From the NCBI GenBank assembly GCA_905147135.1, contig LR990044.1, forward strand, positions 13,396,122-13,460,121: a stretch of DNA of 64,000 nt. Direction: 5' to 3'. A program made the position numbers and the translations under genes. The notes under the pieces are model-generated. The model had not been told where the DNA came from. It made no database searches and worked only from the letters and a program-made list of their open reading frames with translations. Source of the DNA: Blastobasis lacticolella (lineage: Eukaryota; Arthropoda; Insecta; Lepidoptera; Blastobasidae). Shown piece by piece: positions 52,201 to 64,000 of this stretch (position 1 is the stretch's first letter; each line of letters starts with the position of its first letter).

Positions 52201-54916
52201 CCATGGCTGTGACTGCTTATCAGATTCACCCATATTCTTGTCTAGAAAGCATACAAATCATACAACGAAGAATTATACATATCCCGTAGGGCCATATCCC
52301 TGTGTACAAGATCAAAATTTGTTCTATAATATGAAGACATACTTTAGTAGTAAGCTTGAATTAATCATAGAAAACTTTCAAGACCACATGTATATAATAC
52401 TTAAGGTCAACTTACCACTTTTGTAATCATGCGTGGAAGTGGTTTTGCCACAGTCATTGAAAACTTGCCTGTTCGTGTCAAACAGGTCTTCCTCATAACT
52501 ATCAAAGTTAGATGTCATGACAACTGATTCTTTGCTATTATTTTCAAATATATTTTGGGTGGTTTTCTTTCCGTTTTTGTATATCTTGCTTTTATTACTA
52601 ACTAGATTAAGAAGCTTGAAGCCATTTAGAACTTGGAAATCTGGGTTTGATTGATAGCTTATGGTTTGAGTTTCAGATTCAAAACTACTGAACTCTTGGG
52701 AAGCCGTGTTGGTAAATGTGTGTGGTAATTTAGGCGGTTTGCCTTGTATTCCTCGTTTCATAGACACCAACCGATCCTCTGTAATTGGATATTAACTAAT
52801 TAATATTTATATTTTGTACAAATTACGTGGACGCCCAATTCTTAAATCGCTCGTTTCGATTCAGACGGTTTTAATTTCGTCATGATAAATTCTATATTTT
52901 GATGTATGATGCTGATTTTCCCTATTATTGATTATTAGATAGTATTCTTTCGGTTTTGCAATTTACAAAATATATAATTTTTCATGCCAAAAATCATAAT
53001 TGAAAACCGTGCGAATCGTTGCCAGTGATTAAAAAATAGAGCTCCTGAACGTTAACATACCAACTCTAGGGTCCAAATTGGCACCGTATCCAAAGGATGG
53101 GGTATCGTCATCGTCATCGTCATCGTCATCGTCGTCGTTGCTGACTTGCACTCCATAAGGATTTGCGGGTGGGTCTTTCGTAATTGACCAATTTGGTGAA
53201 TATCCATCATGATCGGAATACACCCCGACCAGTCCTGGTTTCGGCAGCTCCACAACATAGTCTTCCACGTAATCAGCAACATAATCGTATTTATCCGTTG
53301 TTACTTGAATGGGTTTTGGAGAACCGGGATTTTTGAAATTAGAATTTTTTATATTCCAATATGGATCAATATCGTCGTCGTCTTGTGTCACAATTTTCTT
53401 CGTAATTATTGTCGTAGGTGCGACAGTGGATTTTATTTTGTACGACTGCGGTCCAAATCTACGCATGAGCAAGGCGTGTCTTTGTTTTAAGGCCGGAGTT
53501 AATTTTTCTGCGTTGTATGAGCGTTTAAATCGAGGTCTGAGGGAAATATCTTTGAAATGAATTTTTGAGTCAGCATCAGTCGGGGATATAGGAAGTATGC
53601 AACAGATTAGTTGAGAATTTACCGAAAACTTTTTGCTGTAAAAAACGTTATAATAACATAAGAAAACAACTACTTAATCATATTAAATTTCATTAATTTT
53701 AAACTATTAAATAAGACATTCTTGCATTGCACATTACGAATAATTAGGTAAGTACTTTGAATAGTAGCGTCGGTGGCGTAGTAGGCTTAGGTATTATAGG
53801 TATCCGACTCGCAAGCGAGATGTACTTACCGGGCTCGAATCCTACTGCCGCCATGTACCAATAACTCTTTTCTGAGTAATGTACATTAGTTTTGTTTTTA
53901 GGTTTCTTTTAACATTTTTTATTTAGAAGGACCGTTTAGTTTAATACTCTTGCGGTGAGGGAAAACATTGTAATTAAACCTGCACATTCAGGCTATACAT
54001 ATGAATGTGTAACCATGATCCAATCTGGTCAGGCTCTCCAGGTAGCAGGGTCACGGAGGTCAGATGGCAGCCGCTCCATTTACTTGATCTGCCAAATCCT
54101 GGATCATGGTCAAGGTGGAGCCTGAGCCCTTGTGCGCGGGTGCACAACGGGAGATATTTTTTTATTTTTAGGTAAGAGCTTTAAAAATAAAAAAAAACCA
54201 CAACATTCAACTTACCCTCCTCCCTTTGAATAAACAATACCATGCTTTCTACTACATTCACTTTTCTTCATAACTGTACAAATATTTTCTGACTCTTGAG
54301 TTGGATTCATATGCACTTGTAATGGTATCTTATTATTCAAGACTTGCACTTTGTCTGGTTTTTCATGAACTAATACTATTGAAGAAGTAACATTTTTAAT
54401 ATTATATGTTACATTTAACTTTGGTGTAGTGTGTAATTTGGTTTCATTACGTCTTATGTTCCAAATCGAATCATCGTCTTCAGGAAATTTGAACTCAAAA
54501 ACATCTTCGCTGGTTCTCGTCACCGATAAATTCTTGCGCTCATTTAAAAAGTTATCACTTTTGAATACAAATTGTTCACTTCGATTTGCCGCAGGATCTG
54601 CATCTTCCTTGTGTCCAGGAAACACTATAACACTTTTGTCTTGAAATGTGAACGGGGGCTTCGTTTCTGCTCCATTGCTGATTGTTTTCATCTTACTAGT
54701 ACGCTGTGGCTTACCAAAGCCAATCAGTTGGTTGTCTCTAAAAGTTATCTTGGCGCTTTCGTCCGTATCAAACTCGCCGAGCTCTTCGAACGTCGGAGGT
54801 GACGGTGAAACCGATTTATAATCTACAATATTTTTGTTCAGCCACCAGAATTCGCCGTTTAACTGGCCCGATACCACTTTGAACACCAAAACGTATATTA
54901 CCAATTTAGCTGTCAT
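49251..54916 (-). CDS. Secreted clip-like serine protease homologue (pseudoprotease), eight coding exons, 772 aa
   Basis: Exons in order are 54216-54916, 53061-53635, 52416-52778, 52100-52241, 51585-51735, 50713-50821, 49900-50033 and 49251-49394. All splice sites are GT-AG, all phases agree, and the total is 2319 nt. The ATG at 54916 is the first in frame and opens a signal peptide (MTAKLVIYVLVFKVVSG). A long acidic N-terminal region follows, with repeats of the form DDDSIWNI and DDDIDPYWNI, an 11-Asp run, and cysteines CTVMKKSEC...CC that resemble a reduced clip domain. The S1 domain covers about residues 553-772. All triad positions are replaced: TAADC (H57 to D590), NNLAVL (D102 to N640) and TGVGGALVC (S195 to V728). 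Such homologues act as cofactors or ligands in immunity or morphogenesis. The role here is unknown. Confidence 0.88.
50860..51085. other. Intronic segment of unknown origin with an open frame
   Basis: A 73-codon open frame on the plus strand lies inside an intron of the protease homologue. It is more G+C-rich than its surroundings and may be a repeat, but no second copy or known family was recognised. Confidence 0.3.
51433..51505 (-). mobile_element. SINE family B, 3' fragment
   Basis: Reverse-complement tail: GAGCCTTGTCCATGATCCAG, GATTTAGCAGATCAGGTAAT and TACAGTGAAGCGACTACCAT. It lies in an intron of the protease homologue. Confidence 0.7.
53107..53141 (-). repeat. Coding GAC/GAT microsatellite (poly-Asp)
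   Basis: The plus strand reads CGTCATCGTCATCGTCATCG and so on. On the coding strand it alternates GAT and GAC codons for a run of 11 Asp in exon 2 of the protease homologue. The hexanucleotide period keeps the frame when units are gained or lost in threes. Confidence 0.85.
53762..54160 (+). mobile_element. SINE family B, near full length, in protease-homologue intron 1
   Basis: A tRNA-like head (TCGGTGGCGTAGTAGGCTTA, then CCGGGCTCGAATCC), landmarks CTCTTTTCTGAGTAATGTAC, CTTGCGGTGAGGGAAAACAT, GGTCAGATGGCAGCCGCTCC and AATCCTGGATCATGGTCAAG, and a poly-A/T tail. A T-rich insertion of about 50 bp lies near 53890. Confidence 0.8.
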
Positions 54917-56342
54917 TATAACTGTACATTTAGCACGTGTGCTGCGGTTAAAAGCTCGAAAGGTATGTTGTAAAAGTGTGCAGGATGTTACATCTGCTGC
55001 TACAATTAGCAGTGATTTCAGGCCGTTTACCGGCGCCCCGATTCTATTATGTGGCGACAATTACGTTGATTTGTGATGCGTTCGCGCCGACCGGTCGGGA
55101 CTCGCGGAATTGCGCTCGATCACTGAGCTAATTCCAGTTATCTACGGTCAACAGCGAGAATTTATGCATATATGTGGCAATAATTAAGCTCTACAGTTTA
55201 ATATTAGGTCTGTAAAATACATAGGTGTATCATTTTCCTACCTACTTATAGGGGAAACCTTGTGTCCATCGTCCGGAGAGATTGGAGAAAATTTGACATT
55301 TGAAAAATTTGCTGGTAAATAGGACCAGCTTATCTAAGGTCGGCCTACAAAAGTGTTTCTTAGTAGGTACCTGCTTTGATTTATAATTCTAGCCATTAAA
55401 AATTTCAATTAAATATGAGTGAATATGAAATAATTATAAATTAATTGTAACGGTTACTCAAAATTTACATTACTCAAAACTAACCGTTTTAAATGTCATT
55501 TTACTGATTAGAATTATAAATGAGATAGGTTCCTATAGTAATTAATAACTCGAAACTAACAGTTCTTCTGAACTGAAGACAGTTGAGAAGTAAAAAATAG
55601 TCGTCGACCATTTTATTGTCTGTCTGTACAATGTAGTAGCTAGATATGATTAACCAATTACAAGTTATTATTTATTTGCACAACGGGTAAACGAAAATAA
55701 ACAGCACGTAATGAATTGTCCTGAAAAGATAAACCGTGACCATGACCTTATTTTATATTAATAATGTAATATCCAGTTAGTCATAAAGTTACACGTTCAA
55801 TTATTTGTCTGAATCCTAAAATCAATAATAAATACTATGTGTATGTATGAATAGATACACTTTATAATTTGGAATAACAAAAATAATATGATTTTACACT
55901 GTAAGGGCGGGCTTATCCCACAATGTGATTTCTTTCAGTTTAGTTCTAGTCTGTAATTATGGTTTAGTTGGTAGTAATTACCTATAAACCTAAATTTTTG
56001 ACTGATTTTCTCAACTTTGCCGACACTATTTAGATGCCAATACCCTATGCTACTATGTAATGCTGCGTATCTCCAAAGTTTAGGTTGTTAGGTAGGTAGC
56101 TTAATTTCTCGTGTGGGCAAGTATATGGTAAAATGCTTAGGGTTTCTAGAAAATCACAGTGACTTCACTTTCCATCTGGTGAGAGGGTGGTCAAATGCCT
56201 GGTTAGTCCAATAAAAAGCAAGATTGGTAGGACCTCATTCTGGCATGCCAAACCTACCGTAAGTACGTAGGCATTCAAAATTCACATTGTAAAACAAACT
56301 ACAAACAAAATAAATATTTTATTCTCATATAATATGTAGGTA
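54917..56342. other. Upstream region of the protease homologue and intergenic DNA
   Basis: This should hold the 5' UTR and promoter of the minus-strand gene. No core promoter element was recognised. The rest is A+T-rich with no exon. Confidence 0.4.
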
Positions 56343-56594
56343 GAGCTCGTCTAATCTAAAATGACGCGCCCCACTATCGCATTACCGCACACAAGCAAGT
56401 TTAAAATATGGACGCAATACATATACAAATGCCGTTGTAATTGGTTATTCAGTTGCCGGTGAAATTCAAACGTAGGAACACGCGTCGTTCATTGGCTCCC
56501 ACACAGATGAAGTGTCGTTATTAATATTTGCACTCATACATCGAAATCAACTAACTAAGTAGTGGGGCGCGTCATCTTAGACTAGACGAGCCTA
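56341..56594. mobile_element. 250-bp MITE with TA target duplication
   Basis: The element is 56343-56592. The left end GAGCTCGTCTAATCTAAAAT and ATGACGCGCCCCACTA is matched in inverted orientation by AGTGGGGCGCGTCATC and TTAGACTAGACGAGCC. TA flanks both ends. The interior is noncoding. A Tc1/mariner-type MITE is likely from the TA duplication. Confidence 0.78.
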
Positions 56595-59500
56595 CTCGTT
56601 TGTACTCTCGCTCCCTAATGTTGTTTACTTTGTAAGAGCTGTAGGTACAGTATCGCAGTTGGGCGATTTTGCAACTCGCCATAAAAGTTAGGCTACGTTA
56701 AAAACTTGTCGGGCCAAATTGAGTTCGATCGTCACTACAAAATTGCTAGTCCATGGAAATAGCAAACTCGATTTGGGCCCTTGCTCTGTAGTCACTCAGT
56801 TGTATCGGAACTGCTACCGGGCGATATTAATAGCCCTGTTTCTGGTGTCCCACTCTCTGTTAATTAACCCCAGGCCTGTTAATGAATTCGAAAACTGCTA
56901 AACGTTTTTTTTAAAGTGATCTCGTGTAAAACCAAATTTAAACTATCCGTGCCTTTGTAAACTAACCAAAGGAACAATAGCAACACATCGTTCAGATTGA
57001 AATCGATGGATAGTGAAATCGACTAATGATGCAGATGATTCGACGATGTAAACAGATATAAAAGTTTTACCTTTTAGATATTATTTTGATAAAAGGTAAT
57101 ACGTAAGTAATTAGGCACCATGTCTGTCTGCCTTTACGTAATCAACAAATGTTTACGTAATACACTCGTAAAAATACCGTAAAACTCATTGGGAACGGGC
57201 AAAATGCACAACTTCCGATGGCCGATGTTTGTGTGCATTGTCGGTGCAATTAGAATGCATAGCCAGCCACCGCTTCCATTTACTTTTTAGGTCAATGGAA
57301 ATGCACTCTATCGTTACTTTATGTTACTTTAATGCTGTGTTTAGTTCCTTCTGCACTTGATATTTTATTTATTTATTTTCACAATTTCACGACAAAAGAA
57401 TAAAAAAATTGGCATTGTGGGTCCGCCGAGAAAAATGTTTTCGATAATTCTGACGGGAAAGTGATGGATCAGGGATGTGAGCTGGGAATTAAAAGTCACC
57501 AGAGCCTAACTCCACGGTTATTATCAAGCCTCCTTCACAGTAGTGGAGAATATTGTCATAATCTCCACGCGTGGCAGGCGGGTACGAGATCGTAGTATTG
57601 ATAAAATGCAAAATGCCCATGCTTCTTCTGGTAACCTTCTGGTTGACTTTACAATCAATGAAAAGGCATTTCACACAGTAAATAAACGGTAGGTAACCCG
57701 CCAAAATTCTACCCGAACAAAATCGCAGAAAAAAAGTTAAAGATCGTTTATAAGATATTTAATCTGATCAGATTAAAAGCCCGAGCATTCCAACATCGCC
57801 AGTCAAGGAATGGCTTTCGAATACACGCACGGAGCTCGTATTTCTTTTCCAATGCAATCGAATTCGCTGGAAGTTGTGTCGGGAAGTGGGAACATTGTTT
57901 CGCGCGCAGAACCTCGCCTCCGCAGAATTGGGCGCGTTCGCCCAGAAGAGATTTGTGGCAGCGCGGAAATAGCTGACAGAGAGTGGCTCCACGGCGGTGG
58001 ATTACCCTACTCGGATCCAAGCCGGATTTATTGGCTTGTTTCGTCTATAATCTACTAGCTACTACCGGTGACTTCTCAAGACAAGAACTTTTATTGTTGC
58101 GTATCTACTTATATAGTGATATTATATAAACATAATAGATCATAAGTTTAAAAAAATTCTAGTGATTTCTAGGCTTACGATGATGATTTCTGATGTTGCG
58201 GATGTCTTCGGGCGACCTGCTTGCCCGGTAGTCTCCCTTTATTATAGACGTGGTAATAAGTAGATGGATTTATCCGTAAGATAGGTATGTAATATATGTG
58301 TCTTGTCTTCTCACGCAGCAACGGACTTTGATAATAAGTTGTCTGTGTACTTTGCAAGCCAAGACATCTACATTCTACCCTCAAACCGTTTAGTGTCTTA
58401 AAACCAACTTCTTTTTACGTATGACCAAAATATGTTATGTAAAAAGTCGAAAACACAACTCAAACTAAGTCAAAAGATCAAACTTTGAATTATGTATAAG
58501 TAATACAAGCTTTCAGATTAATACTAGAGGATGTCTGCATATGATCATAGGAGACCGTGAGCTATGTCGTGTTTCAGTGAGGCGGGCGGGGTCACGGCAT
58601 ACAAATGCCTTTATGAAATATGCAACCCACTCCTATTGCCCTCATGAAGTTTTATATTGAGTAGACTACCGGAATACAGAAGCGGTTAATTAAAATTGTT
58701 CAGTTCGTATTCACGTCATTTCCATATGGGAATGTATTAAATAAAGTCGAGTATGAATTTTTATTACGTTTTAGCGGTTGGCGTGTGGTGCATAACGGTT
58801 TGAATGAATAACGCTTTATTGCACAATCAAAAATATACAATGGGTAACTTAAATTAACAGCAGGAGAAGCAACAGGCGGCCTTATCGCTTAAAGCGATTT
58901 CTTCCAGGCAACCTTTTTGGGTAGTTAACTTTTTGGGTAATTAATTGAACTCAGAACCTGATTTATCGGATGACTTGTGTGTGTCAAAATTATGATTATG
59001 ATGTCTGGATGGATTATTTTTATGATTTATCTAGTTTACTAAGGCTTTTAGGCGGTAGGCCAAAGAAAGGATTAACTATTTTGATTTACCGCAATTTTTA
59101 ATATGTTGCAACTTGTGATTATATAACTTAGACACAGTGATTAAAGAATGCAATAAAAGTAGTTAAGTACATTACCTGCTAAGCTTGCGTGCTTGCCACG
59201 AAGTCCTAAGTCGAACGAGAACCTGTAGCAGATATCATTAGTGTCGTGGCATACCGTCCCCAAGGGATTTGCGTTAAATTGGCTATTAAAATAACGATAT
59301 TTATAACTGCCCGGCCTACCTACGCCCAGTAGTTTGGTTGCTTGTAACAACCAAACAATTGAGCGTACAGGTTTAACGCCATAGTAAAAAATGTTAGGAA
59401 TTGTCTCAGGGAATGGAATTGTATTACAGAGAGGAGATAAAAAATTGTATTACTCTATCAGAAAATTATTTTCTTTTTCTAGCTGACACCGCAGAATATT

Positions 59501-62500
59501 AACCGAACCTTTCAACTTTTTGGACCAAAATGAATGTCTATATCTTATTTTTCAATGATTTTGGACATAGAGCACATAATATTCTATTTTCCAAAGATAT
59601 TTGGACATAGGACACAACTACAGGTTCAGCCACTCCTGATTTTTTCTCCATGCTCAGACCAAATATTTCTTATTTGATCTGAGGGTACAGCATACAGTAT
59701 GCTCTATGTCGTCTACCGGAAAATAGCGCATTAAAAGTGTTAACCATACGTGGTTGAGGCTTGGTGTCCCCCATGATGAGACGGTGTGGCCACAGAGTTC
59801 CGGGAGGCCTATCGCTCGCCAGGGAGCAATTTTCGTGAAATATCGTCGTTACTGAGACACGGGAGGCGGGGGTGAGGCGCGCGGGGTGAACTAGCACTGG
59901 CTGGCAGAAACTTTCCCGTCTAATTAAACTATACGAACTCCACACAAAGTGATATTTATTCACATTTCCACTAGATACGAGTTTCTGTTACGGGTACATT
60001 TGTCGCTATTGTGTTTATTATACGTATACTGTATTTTAATGGCAGCCCTAATGACTCTAGAAAAGTAAAAGAAAAAAGGAAAGGAGTACACGCAGCTAAA
60101 GCAAAGAGCGGTGCAAAATGAACGTTTGCGGGAGACAACTGTCTTGCAGTCTTAATGAACTGCTAACGAACTGAGGCGAGCGTTTTAAGTTTTATAGGGT
60201 ACCTAGCTACATTGCTGCCGCAAGTTTTAAAGTTACACCTAATCATGTTACGTATAGACACTATTACTTGCTGGCTCTATCATCAGATGAGTCTAATAGT
60301 AGCATAAAATAATAAACAATTTATGACCTAATAGGCTAATTACGTAACGCTGTTGCTTACAATTCTCTGATTTCAGTGATATAATTGTTACTTTTGCGAT
60401 TACATATGATCGATTTAATAGTTCCAGGATATTGCCATGGAACTTCGTTAGCAACTGAACCCTAAATCGATGATACATAAACGCAAAAGTAATAATTTCA
60501 ACCATTGGAATCTGATAATTGTTAGCAACAGAGTTTTGTAATTAGACCATAACGCATCATCAGGCACATCAACTGTATTATCGCTTTTGGTTAACAGATA
60601 ATAGGTACCTATGGCTTTCTGTATCTGTGTCTATCGATCGTCCTGCCACTGATATTGCGGCGTAGCGGTTAGATCTGCGGTCAAACCAAAGTTCCTATGG
60701 CTCATCACCACTGCAGTCTGTATTTACTCAACCACGTAATTCACTATTTAAACGTTAAATAGGAATTATTTCAGCTATTTTAAATTAGGTAACCATGGCT
60801 TGATTATGGATTATGGACGAACGTAGTGGACCGTTACGGCTGAGAGTTGATAATAATGATAGAAATGGCAAAGACGCAAATCTCAAAAAAATCTAAATAA
60901 TAAATGTTTATTGTTCTTCCTCATTTGTACATTTCTTAAACCATTAATGAGACACATTTTTATAAATTGAAATACCTACTTTTGTATCAGTAAATCAGTT
61001 TGTCAATACTTACCTCTGTTAGTTCTATCCCCAGTCGCCCCTAAGTCGAGTTAATTGGTAGTGTTATTCCGACGACTGTAGGTATTTCTTTAATATATGG
61101 ATAAACAATAATTTGTAACCATAATTTTATAGAATAGGTACTGTAGGACATGTTATTGCGAAAGTTCCTCAACTCTAAAGCCTAGATATTTAGCTCCAGT
61201 CGTTGTTAGCCTTGGTTCCTATAAAGTTGGGCTAAGTGGTTAAACAGCGTCAAGAGGCTAATAGAGTTCAGTGTTTGTCAACATCACACAGCTGGGTCTT
61301 TGGAGGTTAGGCGTAAAGCCGATTAGCTACTAACGCAAACTAAATTTAGTTTGGGTAACAAAATGTGTGCATACTGCATAATAAATGACATGGTTGTTCG
61401 TAAATTATGATAAAACCATGTAACTAATTTGATTTAGTTTCGCTTAGTTATTATTTTGTTACACCATTAATGGAAGATGAGTAAGTAGGAGTGCGATTAC
61501 CTTGTATAAACATAATTGGTACCCCACTGTACATGAACTATTGCAACTCTGGTTGGTTATCCTAATAAATAAAATATAATTGTATGGTGAAAGAATTCAG
61601 GTACAACTCGCTCACAAAGGGAGAATGAAATAACTTTTGTGAACGCTTAGCTAATGGAAAACATTCCCTAATTACTCACATCCACGCCCAGTAAATTCAA
61701 GTTTCATTATAGTAGGTAGTTCGTAATAGATTAGATTTAATTATTAAATCAAAGAGAACTACATTATACTACACTCTTTATATAAGCAATTTACAGAGTG
61801 TTCGTTATAATATTCCTTTGACATGTTTAATATTTTTAATATATTCACTTTTTTGAAATTACCATTTTTACATTGTGTAATTTTATTTTATGTTCTATTA
61901 TTATTAATTTATTAATTATGTTAATATTCTAGCTTTCTATTAAGAAAATATTGGAACATTTTAAATATTTTTACTGACGATCTCTTTTATAGATTTAAAT
62001 ATGTATAATAATAGTATATTAATGTATATAACTTCTGTAAAACGAGGAAATAATAAATCTAAATCTAATGTTTACTTGCCATATCCCAATCTACCTCACC
62101 CACTCCCAACATTACGTTCTTCCCATGTGAGCATTACCTTTTACCATTTTGTTTAACTTGTTGTTTAGGTAAAATATCATATGAGTAATGTCAATTATGT
62201 GTAACTAAAATAAAACGTCAATGCGAAGTACGAATGTGACCTAGATAGATAGGTAACTACTGGAATAATACGTAGTTCATTACATCCAAGGATAATTTAA
62301 CGCGTTAATCACGACTGTTAGTGACTGTGGATTCAGTTCCATACGCAACTGTTTATGAATATTGTTGCTTTATGACTTATGTCATATTTTTTTATATTCA
62401 CTACGTATGTGTAGTGCTTTTCGTAAAGTCTACCGGGGCATGCCGTAACAAAAAAAGCGTTACAATAGTTTTCTTCGGTCGACGGTTTCACGAATGAAAT

Positions 62501-63240
62501 TATGAGGTCAGTAGAATCGTACGATTTGCACGAATAAAATCCGCACGAATTTTCAATGCGTTGTTGTGTCCCAAAAAGTTATGAAAAATATATGTAGATA
62601 GTAACATAATTATTGATTTTACATAAATCTAAATCCTAATTTAGAACTAATATTATCTGCATGTTATTATTTTCAATTATTTCTTGTTTTGTTATTTGTT
62701 AAATAATTCTAAAAACCCTGTCACAGAATAGTCTACTTGCAAAATGGTAATTCGCAAACTTTGAACATGTAAAAGTTAATAGAGTTTGTTTAGTAGCCGT
62801 TATCTCAGGTTCTGTAAACAAAGGGATAATTACCTTAATTATAACGCATAACGCCGGATAAGCCTAAAGGGGTGGCTGTTTAAAAAGTGGCATTGTCCTT
62901 TTGGGACTGTAATAACGTACTTTTAATGGCATATGATAATGTTGACATTATGTAATAAAACTTTGTTTAGGTTAAATTGTTGATTTTTTTTTTGATGTTT
63001 TAACTATTTATGTCTATTTAATTATCATTTTTTCCTAATTTATATTTATTTAAAAATACCTTACCTAGTGGGACAAGATGATATTTTTGTAAGGTATTAG
63101 GTTAGGTAGGACTATAGGTTATGTAATAGGCCTCAGAGCCCCTGAAGAATATCTGTAAGTTATAAGTCACTTTGCATATTTTATACCGCGCGTATGCTCG
63201 GAGCGTAACGTTAGATACTTTTCGACCTCTAAAGCGCACT
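56595..63240. other. Long intergenic stretch without recognised genes
   Basis: Both strands were read for exons, tandem repeats and terminal repeats. Only short open frames without family resemblance and simple A+T-rich runs were found. The longest continuous frame lies on the minus strand at about 59160-59458 and has no ATG near its start. Regulatory elements cannot be excluded. Confidence 0.4.
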
Positions 63241-63244
63241 CCAC

Positions 63245-63660
63245 ATGAATAGAATAGAATATTTATTTGCTTAATACATGGTTGCAATGATAGGTGTTCA
63301 TCCAGTATTAACAGGCATGCAGACTTGTTCAGCGTTAATGAACCTTAGGCTACCTTAAACTCTAAAAAATCCTTGACAGAATAAAAGGAGTGCTCCAATA
63401 GCCATTTATACAAGTCCTTTTTAAATTTGTTTATAGGCTGTTCTTTAATTGCCAGTGGTATTTTATTAAATATTGATAAAGCCATCGAATAACATTGCTT
63501 CAAATACAAAGTAGAATTTGGTATAACTTCGTGTACAAGGCGAAATGGGTTTCGCGAATTTCTCATCTCTCTCATTTATCGCGGAACCAGCGTTGTGGTA
63601 CGCGTCAAGCGCCCACAACATTATGCTGAGGGGGTCCAGTTGCACTGGAAGCCGTGACAC
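63245..63660 (-). mobile_element. CR1/jockey-type LINE 3' fragment with AATAGAAT tail
   Basis: Minus-strand pieces read GTRNSRNPFRL-like sequence, then LYLKQCYSMALSIFNKIP, INKFKKDLYKWLLEHSFYS and VKDFLEF, the usual C-terminus of LINE RT proteins (YN-LP, KFK--L--WL). It ends in a short AATAGAATAGAAT run at 63248-63260, read as ATTCTATTCTATT on the minus strand, a typical LINE 3' microsatellite. 5'-truncated. Confidence 0.72.
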
Positions 63661-64000
63661 GGAGTTTTAACAATGCCACTGGAAATTGTTAACTGTAGGT
63701 ACATTTATTATTATTATTCTGTTTTTTTTTCATTTTTTTTCAAACTTAATTTATTTTATTTTATGTACTTTAATCCCCTTGTTTTTTTTTGTACCTTATT
63801 GTCGTGTCGTTGTGTCTACGTGTAATAAATGTCTTCTTTCTTTCTTTCATTCTTTCATAAATATATCCTTTGCAACTTTAAATAAGCTGCGGTGACCTCT
63901 AACAAACTTTGCGACCTCAAATATATACAAGCATGGAAGAGATAGTACGTATAGAGATCTAAATAGAGGACGACATGGTCCATACGGAAGCACTCTACAG
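63661..64000. other. Right-edge intergenic stretch
   Basis: T-rich simple sequence (TTTTTTTTCATTTTTTTTC and TTCTTTCTTTCTTTCATTC) and no recognised exon. Confidence 0.4.

Noticed and set aside
57748..58058. Overlapping open frames on both strands
   Set aside because: Both strands are open together in a locally G+C-richer patch and neither shows a domain. This is typical of chance frames.
59141..59458. Open minus-strand frame of about 100 codons ending at a GTAATG-like donor
   Set aside because: No ATG, no convincing acceptor, no recognised domain and no partner exon. It is probably chance.

Overview
The window looks like nuclear DNA from an insect, most likely a moth or butterfly. It is A+T-rich, its genes are split by GT-AG introns, it is crowded with small tRNA-headed SINEs, RTE/CR1-type LINE remnants and MITEs, and it carries insect gene families: an ecdysteroid-kinase-like (EcKL/CHK) gene, a gustatory receptor and a long clip-like serine protease homologue. 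The lepidopteran assignment is an inference. No bacterial genes, CRISPR arrays or complete viral genomes were seen.

Layout. The first two exons of symplekin lie on the minus strand at 993-4936, with a dead RTE-like LINE in the intron; the gene runs off the left edge. From about 5 to 14 kb the DNA is gene-free and holds nested mobile elements: two copies of an AT-flanked MITE, a PIF/Harbinger-like element carrying a minisatellite, a 41-bp micro-element, and a 1.14-kb relative of it with mirror-image subrepeats. An EcKL gene (14201-17122, plus) has two exons split by a hAT-like element that ends 26 nt before the splice acceptor. A gustatory receptor gene follows (19771-23880, plus). It has two compensating frameshifts, and a 2-kb foldback Tc1/mariner-like element sits inside its last exon at a TA. 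A decayed copy of the EcKL terminal exon lies at 24709-25180.

From 26.5 to 38 kb the window is again mobile DNA: a 3.2-kb TIR-flanked segment, an AT-MITE beside its own empty site, a retroelement with reverse transcriptase and a restriction-like endonuclease motif, and a CR1-superfamily LINE. An arrestin-domain protein gene (39402-44451, plus, six coding exons, 515 aa) comes next. It is convergent with a serine protease homologue gene (49251-54916, minus, eight coding exons, 772 aa) in which all three catalytic-triad positions are substituted. The last 9 kb is intergenic apart from one small MITE and a LINE 3' fragment.

The host genes are functionally unrelated (mRNA 3'-end processing, small-molecule kinase, taste receptor, trafficking adaptor, extracellular pseudoprotease) and do not form an operon or cluster. 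Exon models were built by hand from splice sites and reading phase. All exon phases agree in the arrestin, protease-homologue and EcKL models. In the receptor they agree only if the two frameshifts cancel and the insertion is ignored.
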